From the NCBI GenBank assembly GCA_023052935.1, contig CM041297.1:46934417-46998416 (forward strand): a DNA stretch of 64,000 nt, read 5' to 3'. Of the stretch, positions 22,458 through 33,689 are shown piece after piece (within the stretch, counting starts at the first letter, position 1; each line of letters begins with the position of its first letter). Under the pieces are notes generated by a model. That model saw only the letters and a list, made by a program, of their open reading frames with translations, did no database searches and was not told the origin of the DNA. Both the position numbers and the translations under genes were made by a program. This stretch comes from Piezodorus guildinii. Lineage: Eukaryota; Arthropoda; Insecta; Hemiptera; Pentatomidae.

Positions 22458-22988
22458 AAACACGCATCAAATTATTAAACAATGGTTTATTATTTCCTAA
22501 TAACTATATTAGGGTATATTGAGGCTGGTCTGGATTTTCAGATGTCCATGATCGATTTCAAAATTATTAAAATATGTATTTCCTATTTGGAAGAATCTCT
22601 CTCTATCTTTTTTCTTTAAGATTGTCTTCGGGATTGATGCGGTATGCTGTGTACTGTAGCAACTCAGCGAAGTTGAGCAGCAGATCCAAATTGGAATTTC
22701 CTTATATAGGTGTTGATAGGCAATTAACTAATATGAAAAGCAATAAATAATTCAAAGGAAAATAGTATATCACTACATATAATATCAAAACGCTTAATAA
22801 CTGCTATTCTGAACCAATGTCAATGATTCTTTTTTTTTCATTTTGTAGGGAATTTAATTCTCTATGAAATACCACTATTAATAAAAAAAATTGAAAACAA
22901 AATATAACTACAAAAACAAAATAAATTAAAAAAAATATTTCAAAGCCTAAATAAAACGTTGTTTACTTTCACTTAGTATTTTCAACTG
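22458..22988. other. AT-rich spacer before the LINE
   Basis: No gene or named repeat was recognised. The LINE homology starts abruptly at about 22988, a typical 5' truncation point. Confidence 0.5.
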
Positions 22989-23971
22989 ATGTGTGCGCAT
23001 TTAAACAAAGTAACTGATCCTAATAGTTATTCTTGTATAAGTAGAACCAGTGAAATTAAAATATCCCCGACTACCGCCGAAAGCTACAGAAAAATAGTGA
23101 AATATCTGACTGAGACCAAAGCTGATTTTCATACCTATCAGCTGCGCCAGGAGAGAGCTTTAAGGGTTGTAATTAGAAACCTACACCCTTCGACACCAGT
23201 TACAGCTATCAAAGAAGAACTGACGGAGATAGGCTATAAAGTGCGGCAAGTGACCAATGTCCTAAAGATAAAATTCCACTGCCTCTATTCTTCGTGGACT
23301 TGGAACCATCAGCAGGAGTTGAAAAAATTTACGACCTCAATAGGTTGTACTATACTAGTGTAAGAGTTGAGAAACCTTACACTAAGAAAGAAATAGTTCA
23401 GTGCCATAATTGTCAGGCATATGGTCATACGAGAACTTACTGTCACCACACACCACGCTGTGTGAAATGCGGTGAGCAACATAAATCAGAAGAATGTATA
23501 CGATTAAGATCAACACCCGCTGTATGTGCTCTGTGCCTAGAGGACCACCCGGCTAACTACAAGGGATGTCAAATCTACAAGAACCTCAAAAGCAGATACC
23601 AAAAACCTCAGAATCTGGATGAAACAGCTGAACCGATCAGAAGCAGAAGACAACCTTCAAAAACAATTGATTCCAATGTAACATTTGCCCATCTACTTGG
23701 AGGTGGGAACCAGAACAAAGAGGCCCTGCCGGAACAACGCATACCTCAAAATCCTGAACCCCTTCCACAACCACCTATTCCTCAAAATTTACCCAACCCT
23801 CAAAAACCTCCTCCGCATCAAATTTCTCATATTCCTCCTCCATCAAATGTCTCAGACCTTACAAGTTTGATGACATCCTTCATCACTGAAATCAAATCCC
23901 TCGTTATGCCGCTAATATCACTACTTACTAATCTTGTATCAAACTTAATCCCTTTCTTAAAAAATCCTTAA
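22989..23971 (+). pseudogene. LINE ORF1 (gag-like, PRE_C2HC and zinc knuckles), truncated and frameshifted
   Basis: The translation from MCAHLNKVTDPN matches the middle of the intact ORF1, a nucleic-acid-binding protein of the X-element/Jockey type. A single A is missing in the run at 23264-23266 (three A residues where copy 2 has four), which shifts the frame. The remainder continues in the frame beginning near 23294 and holds three CCHC-type knuckles (CHNCQAYGHTRTYC, CVKCGEQHKSEEC, CALCLEDHPANYKGC). It ends with a proline-rich tail and a TAA at 23969-23971. Confidence 0.92.
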
Positions 23972-26659
23972 ATGACTTCACCTAACTCGTTATCCATTCT
24001 CCTATGGCATGCGAATGGTTTTAGAAATCATACTGACGAACTTACAGCTTTATTGCAAGACAAAAACGTTGATGTAGCACTTATTACCGAAACTAGACTA
24101 ACCACTAAACAGTTCTTTAAAATACCGCAATACGTAACATACCGCACAGACCACCCAGACGGAAAAGCCCATGCCGGTACTGCTGTCATTGTGCACCAGT
24201 CCCTCTCTCACCATATACTCCCAGTTCCCTCCTATGATTTCCTACAATGCACCGCCATAGTAATCAAGACTTTTTCTTTTCCGATCACCCTCGCATCAGC
24301 GTACTGCCCTCCTAAACATTCCATCTCCAACATTCTATTCGAATCCTTCCTCAATGCCTTAGGAAACCACTTCATTCTGGGTGCAGACATGAATGCTAAG
24401 AACCAACAATGGGGTTGCAGATCCACGAATTGTCGTGGGCGGAATTTACAGTCTGCACTCAGCTCTAGACGTTTCAACCTCCTGCCTCCTGACTCCCCTA
24501 CCTACTGGCCAACTGATCCTAACCGTAATCCTGACATCCTTGACTTCTTCATTCACAGCAGATTAGGCTCCCTAAACATGTCGGTGACTCGCCTTGATGA
24601 ATTGTCCTCTGACCATAGTCCATTGCTCCTTAAAGTATCCCTAATTCCTATTCCTAAACCCACCCCACCGTCATTTATCAGAGGACCAGTAAACTGGGAT
24701 CTTTTTCGCCAAATCCTGACCAGTGATATTGACCTCAGAGTGAAACTCAAAACTCCAGATGACCTTGACGATGCCGTAAACTCCTTCACCATCGCTATTC
24801 AACAAGCTGTTTGGACTGCCTCCTCTCCCAAGCACTCCCAGATAAATCATAACCAAAATCATTTACCACAACACCTCATAGACCTCATCCGCACCAAACG
24901 CCGATCCAGATCCATATGGAAACGGACCCGTCACCCCACAGATCGCCGCTCCTATAACTTTTATTGTAGATAATTAAAGAGGGAGTTGGCGACCTTCCGT
25001 TCCCAATCCTTTAGTTCCTTCCTTTCTTCTCTTTCGGCTTGTGACAATTCCCTGTGGAATGTCACCAAGAAAATTCTAAAATCCCACCATATTTCCCATC
25101 CCCTCCGTCGTAGTAATGGTTCCTGGGCTGCGTCTGATGAAGACAAAGCCGAGGAACTTGCCAAATACGTTTCCCAAGTCTTCACACCTCATCCAGAATC
25201 CAATCCAAACCACACTTCAGTAGTGGAACAGTTCCTTCAGTCTCCAATCCCGCTTTCATTACCTCCTAAAGCAGTTAATCCCTCTGAGGTCAAATATCTT
25301 CTCCGAAAACTTGCACTCCGTAAATCTCCTGGATACGATCTCCTCACTCCTCAGATTCTCAGACAGCTTCCATCTAAAGCCGTTATATTTCTTACATATA
25401 TTTACAACTCCATTCTACGCACTACTCATTTTCCTCTCTTATGGAAACATTCCACAATAATTCTCTTCCTAAAACCAGGTAAACCTCCTAACACTACGAC
25501 ATCATATAGACCTATCAGCCTACTCCCAATCCTTTCAAAAATCTTTGAAAAAATCCTCCTCAAACGAATATTACCGTTATTAGAATCCCACACTATTCCT
25601 TCCCATCAGTTTGGATTCCGTTCCCAACATTCAACCGTTCAGCAAGGGCTCCGAGTCGTTGACCATATTTCCTCTGCCCTTGAGAACAAGGAGTACTGCT
25701 CGGGTGCCTTTCTGGACATAACGCAAGCATTTGACCGGGTGTGGCACCCGGGATTGCTCTTTAAGCTCAAAAACCATTTACCCCTATCCTTATACCTAGT
25801 CCTCCGATCCTATCTATCAAACCGCTCCTTCCGAGTTCGTTGTGGTGCAGAATATTCCAATTATTATCCAGTCGAATCCGGTGTTCCTCAGGGTAGTGTC
25901 CTTGGTCCTATCCTCTACAATATATACACGGCTGATATTCCTCTTTGCCCTAATACCTTCCTAGCAACGTACGCTGATGACACAGCTATCCTATCCTCTC
26001 ACTTAGATCCCGAAATTGCATCTACTACAGGCCTCCAAACACACCTTTCTCAAATTGAAGACTGGTGTAACAACTGGAGAATCAAAGTAAATCAATCCAA
26101 ATGCAGACATGTCACCTTTACCCTTCGAAGACAATCCTGCCCTCCAGTTCTCTTTAACTCCGTCCCGCTTCCTTTCTCCGACACAGTCCGGTATCTTGGC
26201 TTCCTTCTGGACAAAAGACTAACTTGGAACCCGCATACTAGACTTAAACGACAAGAACTTAATCGACGATTTGGACAATTATACAGACTACTGAACAGAA
26301 ATTCTAAATTATCTATCGAGAACAAACTGCTAATATACAAGACAGTACTGAAACCTATCTGGACCTACGGACTTGAACTGTGGGGGACAGCCAAATTTTC
26401 TAACATCAAACGCATTCAATCCTTCCAATCAAAAGTCCTCCGAACAATAGTTAATGCTCCTTATTATGTATCCAACCATACCTTACACCGCGACCTAAAT
26501 ATTCCATTTATTTTAGACCTTATACCATTAAAATTCTCTAAATTCCATCAGAACCTTATCCATCACCCTAATCCCCTAGCTCAATCCTTATCCAGCTCCA
26601 CACATCCTTACCATCCTCCTAGAAGGTTGAAACGGCAGTGGCCTCGAGACCTCTTGTAA
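23972..26659 (+). pseudogene. LINE ORF2 (endonuclease and reverse transcriptase) with one nonsense codon
   Basis: The frame begins at the ATG directly after the ORF1 stop. It contains the APE-type endonuclease motifs (ITETRL, SAYCPP, GADMNAKNQQWGC, SSDHSPLL). A TAA at 24971-24973 stands where copy 2 has CAA (Gln), and the reading frame then continues unchanged to TAA at 26657-26659. The reverse transcriptase motifs are all there (LDITQAFDRVWH, GVPQGSVLGPILY, YADDTAIL, RYLGFLLDKRLTW). Residue 13 is His where copy 2 has Asn in WNANG, the position of the conserved first-motif Asn of APE-type endonucleases. Endonuclease function is therefore doubly lost. Confidence 0.95.
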
Positions 26660-26921
26660 AATGTATATTGGAGTTCTAGCATTGGCTAGATTCTCCACTC
26701 ACGTGATGTATGCTTGTGAATTGTATATAGGTATGAGTGACTTTTGTATATATTTTTATTGATTTTGTTTTGTATTTATTTATATTGTATTATTATTATA
26801 TAAATTTATTGTTTTGTATATATCGTGTGAATGCAGTATGAATGTTGTACGTTATCCCTATTAAAAATGTCATAAATTGGACAGATTGTAATACTGTTCA
26901 ATAAAGAATTGTTTCTTTCGA

Positions 26922-27810
26922 ACTTTCACTTAGTAAGGGGAAGTATTGCTATCGTAAAAATTTTCGAATTACAATTTTCAATGGAAATACACGTTTTAGG
27001 ATCTCCTGAGTCCAAATAACCAAGTCCCGCAAAAAGGGTGTGTGTGTGGTAACTCTCGGGCGGCAACGGTAAGTCCTATGAAACTGAAATTTCATATTTA
27101 AGACAAATTTACGCCCGAGACGGGACAAAACTTTTTTCATCAAAATTAGCTACCAGAAGAGGCACATTATACCATGCATTTTGAACCTTTTTTTCGATTT
27201 TCTCGAAAACGGTTCCGACGATATTGATTAAACTCGCTATATGGATGAAACATTTAATGGGCTTTAATATCATGTAGGTTTTATTCTGATTAAAATGGTC
27301 TGACAGGGCTTAAATGCCGATATTTTAAATTTTCTTCCTCTTAAAGTACCCTTAATTTTGTAAATTCAATAAAAATAACTATATTATCTTGTTAACTCTG
27401 ATGAAAAACAGGTTAATATATAAATTTAATAAATTCGATACCCAACTAAAGGAGAAAACAGAAAAAATATTTGTTTAATGCAATTTTTCGTTTTTGGACA
27501 TAAGAGCAGTAATATACATGTATGATATACCGTTGGAAAGCTAAGGATTTTAGAAAAAATATTATCTTTTACTCAAGCTTTTAAAAGTTAATAGAGAGTG
27601 ATGAAATGGACATAAAACTGAGTATTTTAGATAATAATATAATAATTTTTTTAAATAAAACACATGTTTCTATTTTATAAATTCAATTTAATTAATTCCT
27701 TAGTAGTTTCACGTACTTTTATCTCTGTTTTAGAAAATTCTTTTATATCTTTCATTGATTTTAAAAATGGAGGTAAGTGAAAGTCGTGTGTTGCCCGCAC
27801 CAGATTTTTT
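26922..27810 (+). mobile_element. R-family element, copy R1
   Basis: It begins ACTTTCACTTAG and ends GGTAAGTGAAAGT (27772-27784), inverted copies of each other. It then carries the short extension CGTGTGTTGCCCGCACCAG and a T-run. The interior has family landmarks such as GGAAATACACGTTTTAGG, GAAACTGAAATTTCATATTT, ACCATGCATTTTG and GATTAAACTCGC. It has no coding capacity. The inverted termini suggest a non-autonomous DNA transposon, but no target-site duplication was established. Confidence 0.8.
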
Positions 27811-27951
27811 CTGACGGGAAGCTGAGAATGGGGAACGAAATTCACATTTATATTTAAAACGAGTTAAAACGATTATGTTTAAGAGCTAAAACGTTTTGAG
27901 TAATTACGGGCATCTACTTATATTGGTATGTAATAGCAAATCTAAAATATG

Positions 27952-28215
27952 GTATTATTTATTTATTTAACACTATTTTATGTTACTGTGGCTAATCGGA
28001 CTATGCTACAGTGGGAGTCCTAAATTTTGCCTGTTCAGGTTTAATTAGGATATGGATCTCCAACGAGTACCTGACATCGCACAGGCACTGGACCATCTTT
28101 TTATAACTAATGATTTTTTACTCATATTAAAAATCCTAGGACCGCCTGCGGTTTTGAACCCGTGACCTTTGGCATAGAAGGCTGTAACGCTAGCCTTCCT
28201 GCTACAGGTGCACCC
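27952..28215 (-). repeat. SINE family B, minus strand, near complete
   Basis: Read on the minus strand, it starts GGGTGCACCTGTAGCAGGAA, has a B-box-like GGGTTCAAAACCG and continues through CATATTAAAAATC-type body to the 3' end GTTAAATAAATAAAT. Confidence 0.88.
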
Positions 28216-28271
28216 AAATCTGGTAGTAAATAACAGCACTTGTATATAAAAATAGTCTGAAGAGTACCTGA

Positions 28272-28496
28272 ATACTTATAGTTGTTCTAACTTGGCACTT
28301 TTCCTACGGGCTAGTTTCTTCCTGGAGGGCTTTTGAAGACTTGAAACACGTGGACATACTTTGCGACAAGCAGAGGGTATTGACAGGTCTGGGCTACAAA
28401 GCCACCAGCCACAGAGGGAACATAATGGCTACTGACCCAAAAGGGGCTTCGCTTCTGGAAGAGTGGCTACTCAGTAATCTGTCTCATCTCCGATAA
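28272..28496 (+). other. Unidentified coding-like segment between two inverted R ends
   Basis: The frame is open for 74 codons from a TGA at 28269 to a TAA at 28494-28496. The second half is not AT-driven and reads like protein (WRAFEDLKHVDILCDKQRVL, TGLGYKATSHRGNIMA, LLEEWLLSNLSHLR). An acceptor-like TTTTCCTACGGGCTAG ends at 28313, so a terminal exon starting at 28314 is possible. I do not recognise the family. It lies between R1 (27810) and the inverted R2 end (28517), so it may be cargo of a larger element. Confidence 0.25.
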
Positions 28497-28516
28497 CTTT
28501 TAAAATAATGAGGGTT

Positions 28517-28640
28517 AAAAAAAATCTGGTGCGCGCAACACACGGCTTTCATTTGCCTCCAATATTATAGTCAATTTATGATCTTTGAAAAAAAAGTTAG
28601 AGAAAAAAAAAAATCATAGGAATTATAATGAGTTTTGAAG
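28517..28640 (-). repeat. R-family terminus, inverted fragment R2
   Basis: AAATCTGGTGCGCGCAACAC followed by GGCTTTCATTTGCCTCC is the reverse of the R end at 27771-27810. About 80 bp of eroded interior (AATTTATGATC, GTTAGAGAAAA) follow. It faces R1 in inverted orientation, 0.7 kb apart. Confidence 0.75.
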
Positions 28641-29455
28641 GAATCTTTTAATTTAGGTTAAATAATCTAACAATAGAAGATAGAGAAAAATGGTTAATTT
28701 CATTAATAGTATAACAAAAAAAAAAACAGTGCTGCCCAATACAGTTGGGCACAGCGTACTCATCAATCATATCTCATATTATTATATTTTGTGGACATTT
28801 TATGAATTTACCTTACAATATTACCTTTTCTTTTATTGTTATAGTATACAATATATCGCACAACGTACAGCACAAACCCTACAAAAATAGATTTAAAAAA
28901 AACGCGAAAATGCACACCTAAATGACCACCAGTACCAAAACAAAGTTTAAGTAAAAAGATAGAACAATATATTATTAAAAGAATATTTAAAAAATAAATA
29001 AATTAAATAACTAAAGAAAAGAAAAAAAATCAAATTAGATAAGAATCTTAATCCAATCAAAATGAATACAAGGTGATGATAGATAATTCCCAGACAATCC
29101 AATATTATATTCTCAGCCATCATGGACAATTCCCTATTACCAACACCGAGTTCTTCTAGAAGACTCCTTGTTCTACCGGGAGATAGACTGGCGAGATCCG
29201 AATCATATATTTGTTGAATTTATTTAGATGCTGTTAGGGAAGAGCCATCTACAACAAGAGACTATCACTAACTAATTGATTCATAAATAGTATTTTCCCT
29301 CTCCTTCCCCCAAAAATAAAACCTCTAAAATAATTTAAGGGCCACTTAAATAATTAAAAACTCAAAAGCAGGCTAAAATTGAGCAATTAATATTTTCAAA
29401 ATCAATATCTTTTTTTTTGCTACTTTATGTAGTCACCTAAAATAAAATATTAATA
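28641..29455. other. AT-rich spacer, nothing recognised
   Basis: Open frames here are short and dominated by AT-rich codons. No repeat family was recognised. Confidence 0.45.
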
Positions 29456-30361
29456 TTGGGTTGTTTCACATGAAATACCCGTTTTTATAGTTTCTGAAAT
29501 ACATAAAGGATTTTGCAAGTCTCTGTTGTTTTCTTCCGAATGTTTACATATTTAAAGTAAACAGTTACTAATCCTCTACCTTTGTATTATAAACATTAGC
29601 TTCCCAATAAATTGCCCACTTTTTAGTATACCTCCAAATATGAACATGGAAACACAAGATTTTCGAGTAATATTTTTGTACGAGTTTGAACCCGGCCATT
29701 CAGCAGCTGAGGCCGCTAGAAATATTTGCAAGGCGTTTGAGGAAGGGAGTGTTAATGAACGGACCATTCGCTAAGTTTTCAGCTGGGGATACCGACTTGG
29801 AAAACTAGCCCCGAGGAAGACCTCCGTCCGTAATAGACAACGATGTCCTCAGACATACAGTAGAAGGAAACCCTTACCAAACAGTTTAAAGACTCTCAGC
29901 ACAACTAAATGCAAGTGCATTTACCGTTTCCAGGCATTTAAAGTGTATTGGGAAAGTAAAAAAGCTCGATACATGGATACTTCATGATCTCACTGAGCGG
30001 CATTTTTCAAAACATACCGTGCAAAAATTGAAAGAACTGGGCTACGAAATTCTTCCGCACCCACCATATTCTCTCGACTTGTCTCCAACAGATTTCCACC
30101 TGTTCAGGATTTTAGACAACTTCGTCAAAGGAAAACTTTTTGAAAATGACGATTAAGAGAAAAGAGCGTTTTCAGATTTTTTTTTTTCACTTCAAAGCTA
30201 AGAGTTTTTCAGTTCGGGGATAAAAAAGTTGGTGTCACGTTGGGAAAAATGTGTAGAAACAGAAGGTAAATACTTCGAATAAAATTATCTTGTTTTCATA
30301 TCGTATTTTTAATAAAAATCCTTTACCTTGAAAACGGACATTTCACGTGTCACAAACCCAA
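29456..30361 (+). mobile_element. Internally deleted mariner element, plus strand, both termini present
   Basis: It is bounded by TTGGGTTGTTTCACATGAAA and the inverted TTTCACGTGTCACAAACCCAA, with TA on each side (29454-29455 and 30362-30363). The length is 906 bp. The orientation is opposite to the copies at 9156 and 11404. The central coding region is deleted, as in those copies. Confidence 0.94.
29640..30282 (+). pseudogene. Mariner transposase pseudogene
   Basis: It starts MNMETQDFRVIFLYEFEPGH and stays open for about 44 codons before a TAA. After further stops it gives the helix-turn-helix end, then HDLTERHFSKHTVQKLKE, joining the N-terminal half directly to the C-terminal block. The stretch with the first two catalytic aspartates is missing. 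The third block is present with one substitution (PPYSLDLSPTDFHLF). The frame ends WEKCVETEGKYFE at 30280-30282. Confidence 0.9.
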
Positions 30362-30599
30362 TAGTAAAAAGTTTTTCAAAAATTGTTTCACCAAATAATC
30401 TATTATATCATATCATCCACTACAATCACTTTGTTTTTTTTCCGCCTTTTATCTCTGAACATTATCTAATACAACTTCGTTTATAATATATATATATTTT
30501 TTAATCCAACGATATATAATACATCTATATTACTGTTATAATGTAAAAAAAAAGAAAGAAAAGTGTTGATTTTTTTTTTCTTAAGTAGCTTCCACTTAA

Positions 30600-30880
30600 T
30601 TCGTGAATTAATTCGTCACAACGTAAATTTCAATAATAATGAAATCTACATGATATTAAAGCTCATTAAATTTTAAATTGAAATTGCGAGTTTAATCAAA
30701 AGCCTTATGTTGAGAAAATCGTAAAAAGGTGTATAATACATGGTATAAAGTGACTCGTATGGTACACCGATTTTGATGAAAAAGTAGCTGTGACATCTCA
30801 GCCATATAAGCTTATAAAATATGAAATTTCAGTTTTATACACTGAATCGTTTACTGAAAAGTAGTGCAATAAACGGATAA
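30600..30880 (-). repeat. Eroded interior fragment of the R family (R3)
   Basis: The interior landmarks of R in minus orientation are present: GAAATCTACATGATATTAAA, ATTGCGAGTTTAATCAAAA, GTATAATACATGGTATAAAG and ATGAAATTTCAGTTTTATAC. Neither terminus is clear. Confidence 0.65.
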
Positions 30881-31944
30881 TGAGAATAATTAAAGTGTTT
30901 ATGAAAATAAAAACAAACATAGAAAAAAATAATAAGCTAAAATCGACATTTTTCGTTTTTCATAATATTAATTAGTCAGTCATTTGCACTGCAACAAACA
31001 ACGGTTCATTAGTCAATTTCTGATATTATCTTATAAATATATTTGCATTTCATATTCCACTCTAAATAGTTATTGGAGTGAATTTTAAACAGGCAAAACC
31101 TAATAATGCCAATCAATATTTTTTTATTTAATTGGTAAAATTTAATCTATTAAAATTTATATTATTTTAAAAAAAATGATAAAATTTCAAAGTAAGGATT
31201 AATTTAAAAAGAATTTTTCCAAAACATGATATATTAATATGTTTGGTGATTGTGGGGAAAAATGGGTCATTATTCAAAACGTTATTTATTTATTTCCAAA
31301 AAAACGCCTTAACAACTCGCTCAAAAGATATGCGTAAATGAGAAAATAAACATCACGTCGGAATTTTATCTTTGAAGATAAGAAAAAACTAAACGACAGG
31401 TCCCTTACACACTTATAACAATATTGTATTTTCAATGGTGACTGTTCGGTCCTACGATAACATCTCTATCCGAGACGATGCCCGCTCCCTAAGCGTTCTG
31501 TATAATGTATTCAGAGCTGTATCTATACATCACCATAATGTATAATACAAATGTCATATAAAGAGATCTTACAAGGTTGAAAACAGTATTAATTTTTAGA
31601 AAACATTCCCGCCGAGCGTCCGTGAATGGTCAAGAGCATTTATCAGAACTCACAAGAGGGTTTTATCAGGCTCGGCTCGAGTCGAATTTATTCTGAACAA
31701 ATGAGTTTTCTAGTTCCAAAAGCAGAATTATGATGATAAATTTGAAATTAGTCTTGATTTTATTTTTTCATTTTTAAAAAGATTCTTTTTTCTGATGACC
31801 ATACAGTTTAATAAATAGATCTGAACATTGTTTAAAGCTCTATAAATATATATTTAGTAGTTCGTGCAGACAACCTTTTCCCCCAGAATATAAATATATA
31901 GAAAATACTATAGAAAAATAACTTTTTAATTAATTACTAACAAG
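30881..31944. other. Spacer with a less AT-rich patch at about 31430-31690
   Basis: An ATG-initiated 36-codon frame starts at 31436 (MVTVRSYDNISIRDDARSLS) and ends in TAA. It is too short to name and may be chance or part of a host exon. The rest shows nothing recognisable. Confidence 0.25.
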
Positions 31945-32368
31945 GAGAGGATGACAAATGTATCTATCAGATTTTGATGATTTTTTTTAAGGTAAAACTA
32001 GACATTAAACAATTAGGGACCAAAGCTCCCAAGAAGTCACTTAAAAAAATATGGAAAGTTTGCGAGCGAAAAACACATTTTATTAAATATCTCTGGTTCT
32101 AGTAAAGGTAGAAAAAAAAAGTTTGGTGTTAAAATTACCCTGTTTCAAATCTGAATAATTTAAAAAAAATAAGCCATTACAATATTTAAGTTTTATGTCT
32201 GGTAATAACCCTTAAAAAAAATTAATCTAGTCATAACAGTACTTTTAATAATCTTTCATAAAAACTGTGCTCAGATTGATTCGTTTTTAGGAGTAAGGAA
32301 TACAGTTTTTAAGGAAACTTATTAAAAGTGCTGTATTGCTAAATTATTTATATTTTTAGGGTTACTAA
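31945..32368 (+). repeat. S-family repeat, copy 1
   Basis: It shares with 49850-50320 (minus) and 61030-61300 (plus) the order ACAAGGAGAGGAT, GATTTTGATGATTTT, ACATTAAACAATTAG, TTAAATATCTCTGGTT and AATAAGCCATTA. The right part contains an imperfect inverted repeat built on CAGTACTTTTAA/TTAAAAGTGCTG. It is non-coding. It abuts an R element (R4) with no spacer. Confidence 0.7.
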
Positions 32369-33605
32369 GCTACCTCCATCGTTGAAATCAACTTTTTAGA
32401 ATACAGGTAAGCGAAAATAAAACGTTAATGAAGTAATCAAATTGAATTTAGATAGAAACCTGTGTTTTATAATATAATCTATTATATTATTACCCACAAC
32501 AATTAGTTAGTTTTATCGGCTTTTCATCACTCTACATTAAATTCTGATAATATAATGTTTTTTCTAAAATCTTTACCTTTCCAACGGTATATTATACTAT
32601 TATATTACTGTTCTCATGTTCAAAAACAAAAAAAGTGCATACAAAAAATACATTTTTTTTTCTTCTTTAGTTGGATATCGAATTCGTTCAACTTATATAT
32701 TTACCGGGTTTTTTATCAATTCTAACAAGATGGTAAGGTTAATTATTTCGAAACTACAAAATTAAAGGTACTTAGGGAAACGAAAATTCAGAAATTCGGC
32801 TTTAAAGCGCTCTCAGACTATTTCAATTAGAATGAAACCTGTATCATATTGAAGGTCATTAAATTTTATAGTGAGTTTAATCAAAATCGTTAAAGCCGTT
32901 TTTGAGAAAATCGTGAAAAGGCGCCAAATGCATGGTATAAAGTAGTACTTTCGGTGAGCCGATTTAGTGAAAAAGTTGCTATAACATCTAGGGCCTACAA
33001 TTGTCTCATTTATAAAATTCTAGTTTTGTACAGCTTTTCGTTTTCGTACTAGATTTAACAAAAACACACAGACCTTTTTGCGAGACTTGGCCATTTTTTT
33101 TTTTGTTATTAATGATTTTATTTGCACCTGTAAAATGTTTACAATAAGCAAATGGGATTTTATAAACAAGGAGACATGGCATGGTTAGGCATGAGGGAGA
33201 CAGCACCCAGTGGTGCATCCTCCTGACATTCAAACAGGATCTATTATTTTAGGCTAGGAGGTCCCTCATCCAACTCCTTTTCAGTCTACGCCGAGTTATG
33301 TCAGGGATGTCAGTTGTAGCCATATTTTGAACAAATTGGTTAGTGTGTCCATGTAGTTGGTCGTAAAATCTTTTGTACGACATTCGAATGTGGTTTGTTG
33401 TAGTCGGAATGCGTAAGTCGGTATGAAGAGTATCGTTTGAAACATAAGGTGGTGAGTTCGTTGTCAGTCTTAAAAATTTGGATTGGTCATTTTGACTCAG
33501 AGAACCTTAAAACATGTATATCCGGTGAAAGCTGGAATTCTAAAACTATCACAATCGGAAATACTTCCCCTTATTATGTATTTAATATATAGGTAAGTGA
33601 AAGTA
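32369..33605 (-). mobile_element. R-family element, copy R4, split by a LINE insertion
   Basis: The left end reads CTACCTCCATCGTTGAAATC and the right end ATATAGGTAAGTGAAAGTAA (to about 33605). Interior landmarks (TTTTCATCACTCTACATTAA, CCAACGGTATATTATACT, GGATATCGAATTCGTTCAA) follow the same order as in the copy at 45255. A LINE 3' fragment at 33098-33482 interrupts it and is flanked by a duplication of the R sequence TTGGYCATTTT. Confidence 0.82.
33098..33482 (-). mobile_element. LINE 3' end inserted in R4
   Basis: A T-run (reverse of poly-A) is followed on the minus-strand reading by a 3' UTR and the ORF2 C-terminus MATTDIPDITRRRLKRSWMR then DLLA. The C-terminal signature matches the fragment at 4372. 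It is flanked by TTGGCCATTTT (33087-33097) and TTGGTCATTTT (33483-33493), an 11-bp target-site duplication with one difference. It is severely 5'-truncated. Confidence 0.85.
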
Positions 33606-33689
33606 AAAATGTAATTCAATTCAATACTCATATACATACAGAAAAACATTTGAGAGCATGTTAATATATAATATGTTTGTTCTCTAACA

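Larger units (their letters stand above)
22989..26915 (+). mobile_element. Jockey-type LINE, 5'-truncated copy 1
   Basis: It aligns base for base with the complete copy at 39358-43930 from within ORF1 to the 3' end. The 5' UTR and the first 109 or so codons of ORF1 are missing. It keeps an AATAAA signal (26900-26905) and ends at about 26915 in AATTGTTTC-like sequence without a poly-A tail. Copy 1 is inactive: ORF1 has a one-base deletion and ORF2 a nonsense codon. The 3' end abuts the left terminus of an R element at 26922. Confidence 0.95.

Noticed and set aside
23685..23870. Extra plus-strand frames overlapping ORF1 (also 40490-40687 and 40703-40894)
   Set aside because: These are alternative-frame readings of the proline-rich and knuckle regions of ORF1, without independent signals.
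24232..24862. Minus-strand open frames inside the LINE copies
   Set aside because: They are shadows of the endonuclease and reverse transcriptase coding strand. The same holds for the minus-strand frames at 26092, 41526 and 42948.
26922..27810. R element as a Helitron or LTR
   Set aside because: There is no TC...CTRR end structure and no direct terminal repeats. The ends are inverted, so a TIR-type element is the better, still unproven, reading.
29576..29767. Minus-strand frame in the third mariner, and the plus-strand frame 11802-12029 in the second
   Set aside because: Both are antisense to the true transposase reading frame identified by MNMET...FRVIFLYEF.
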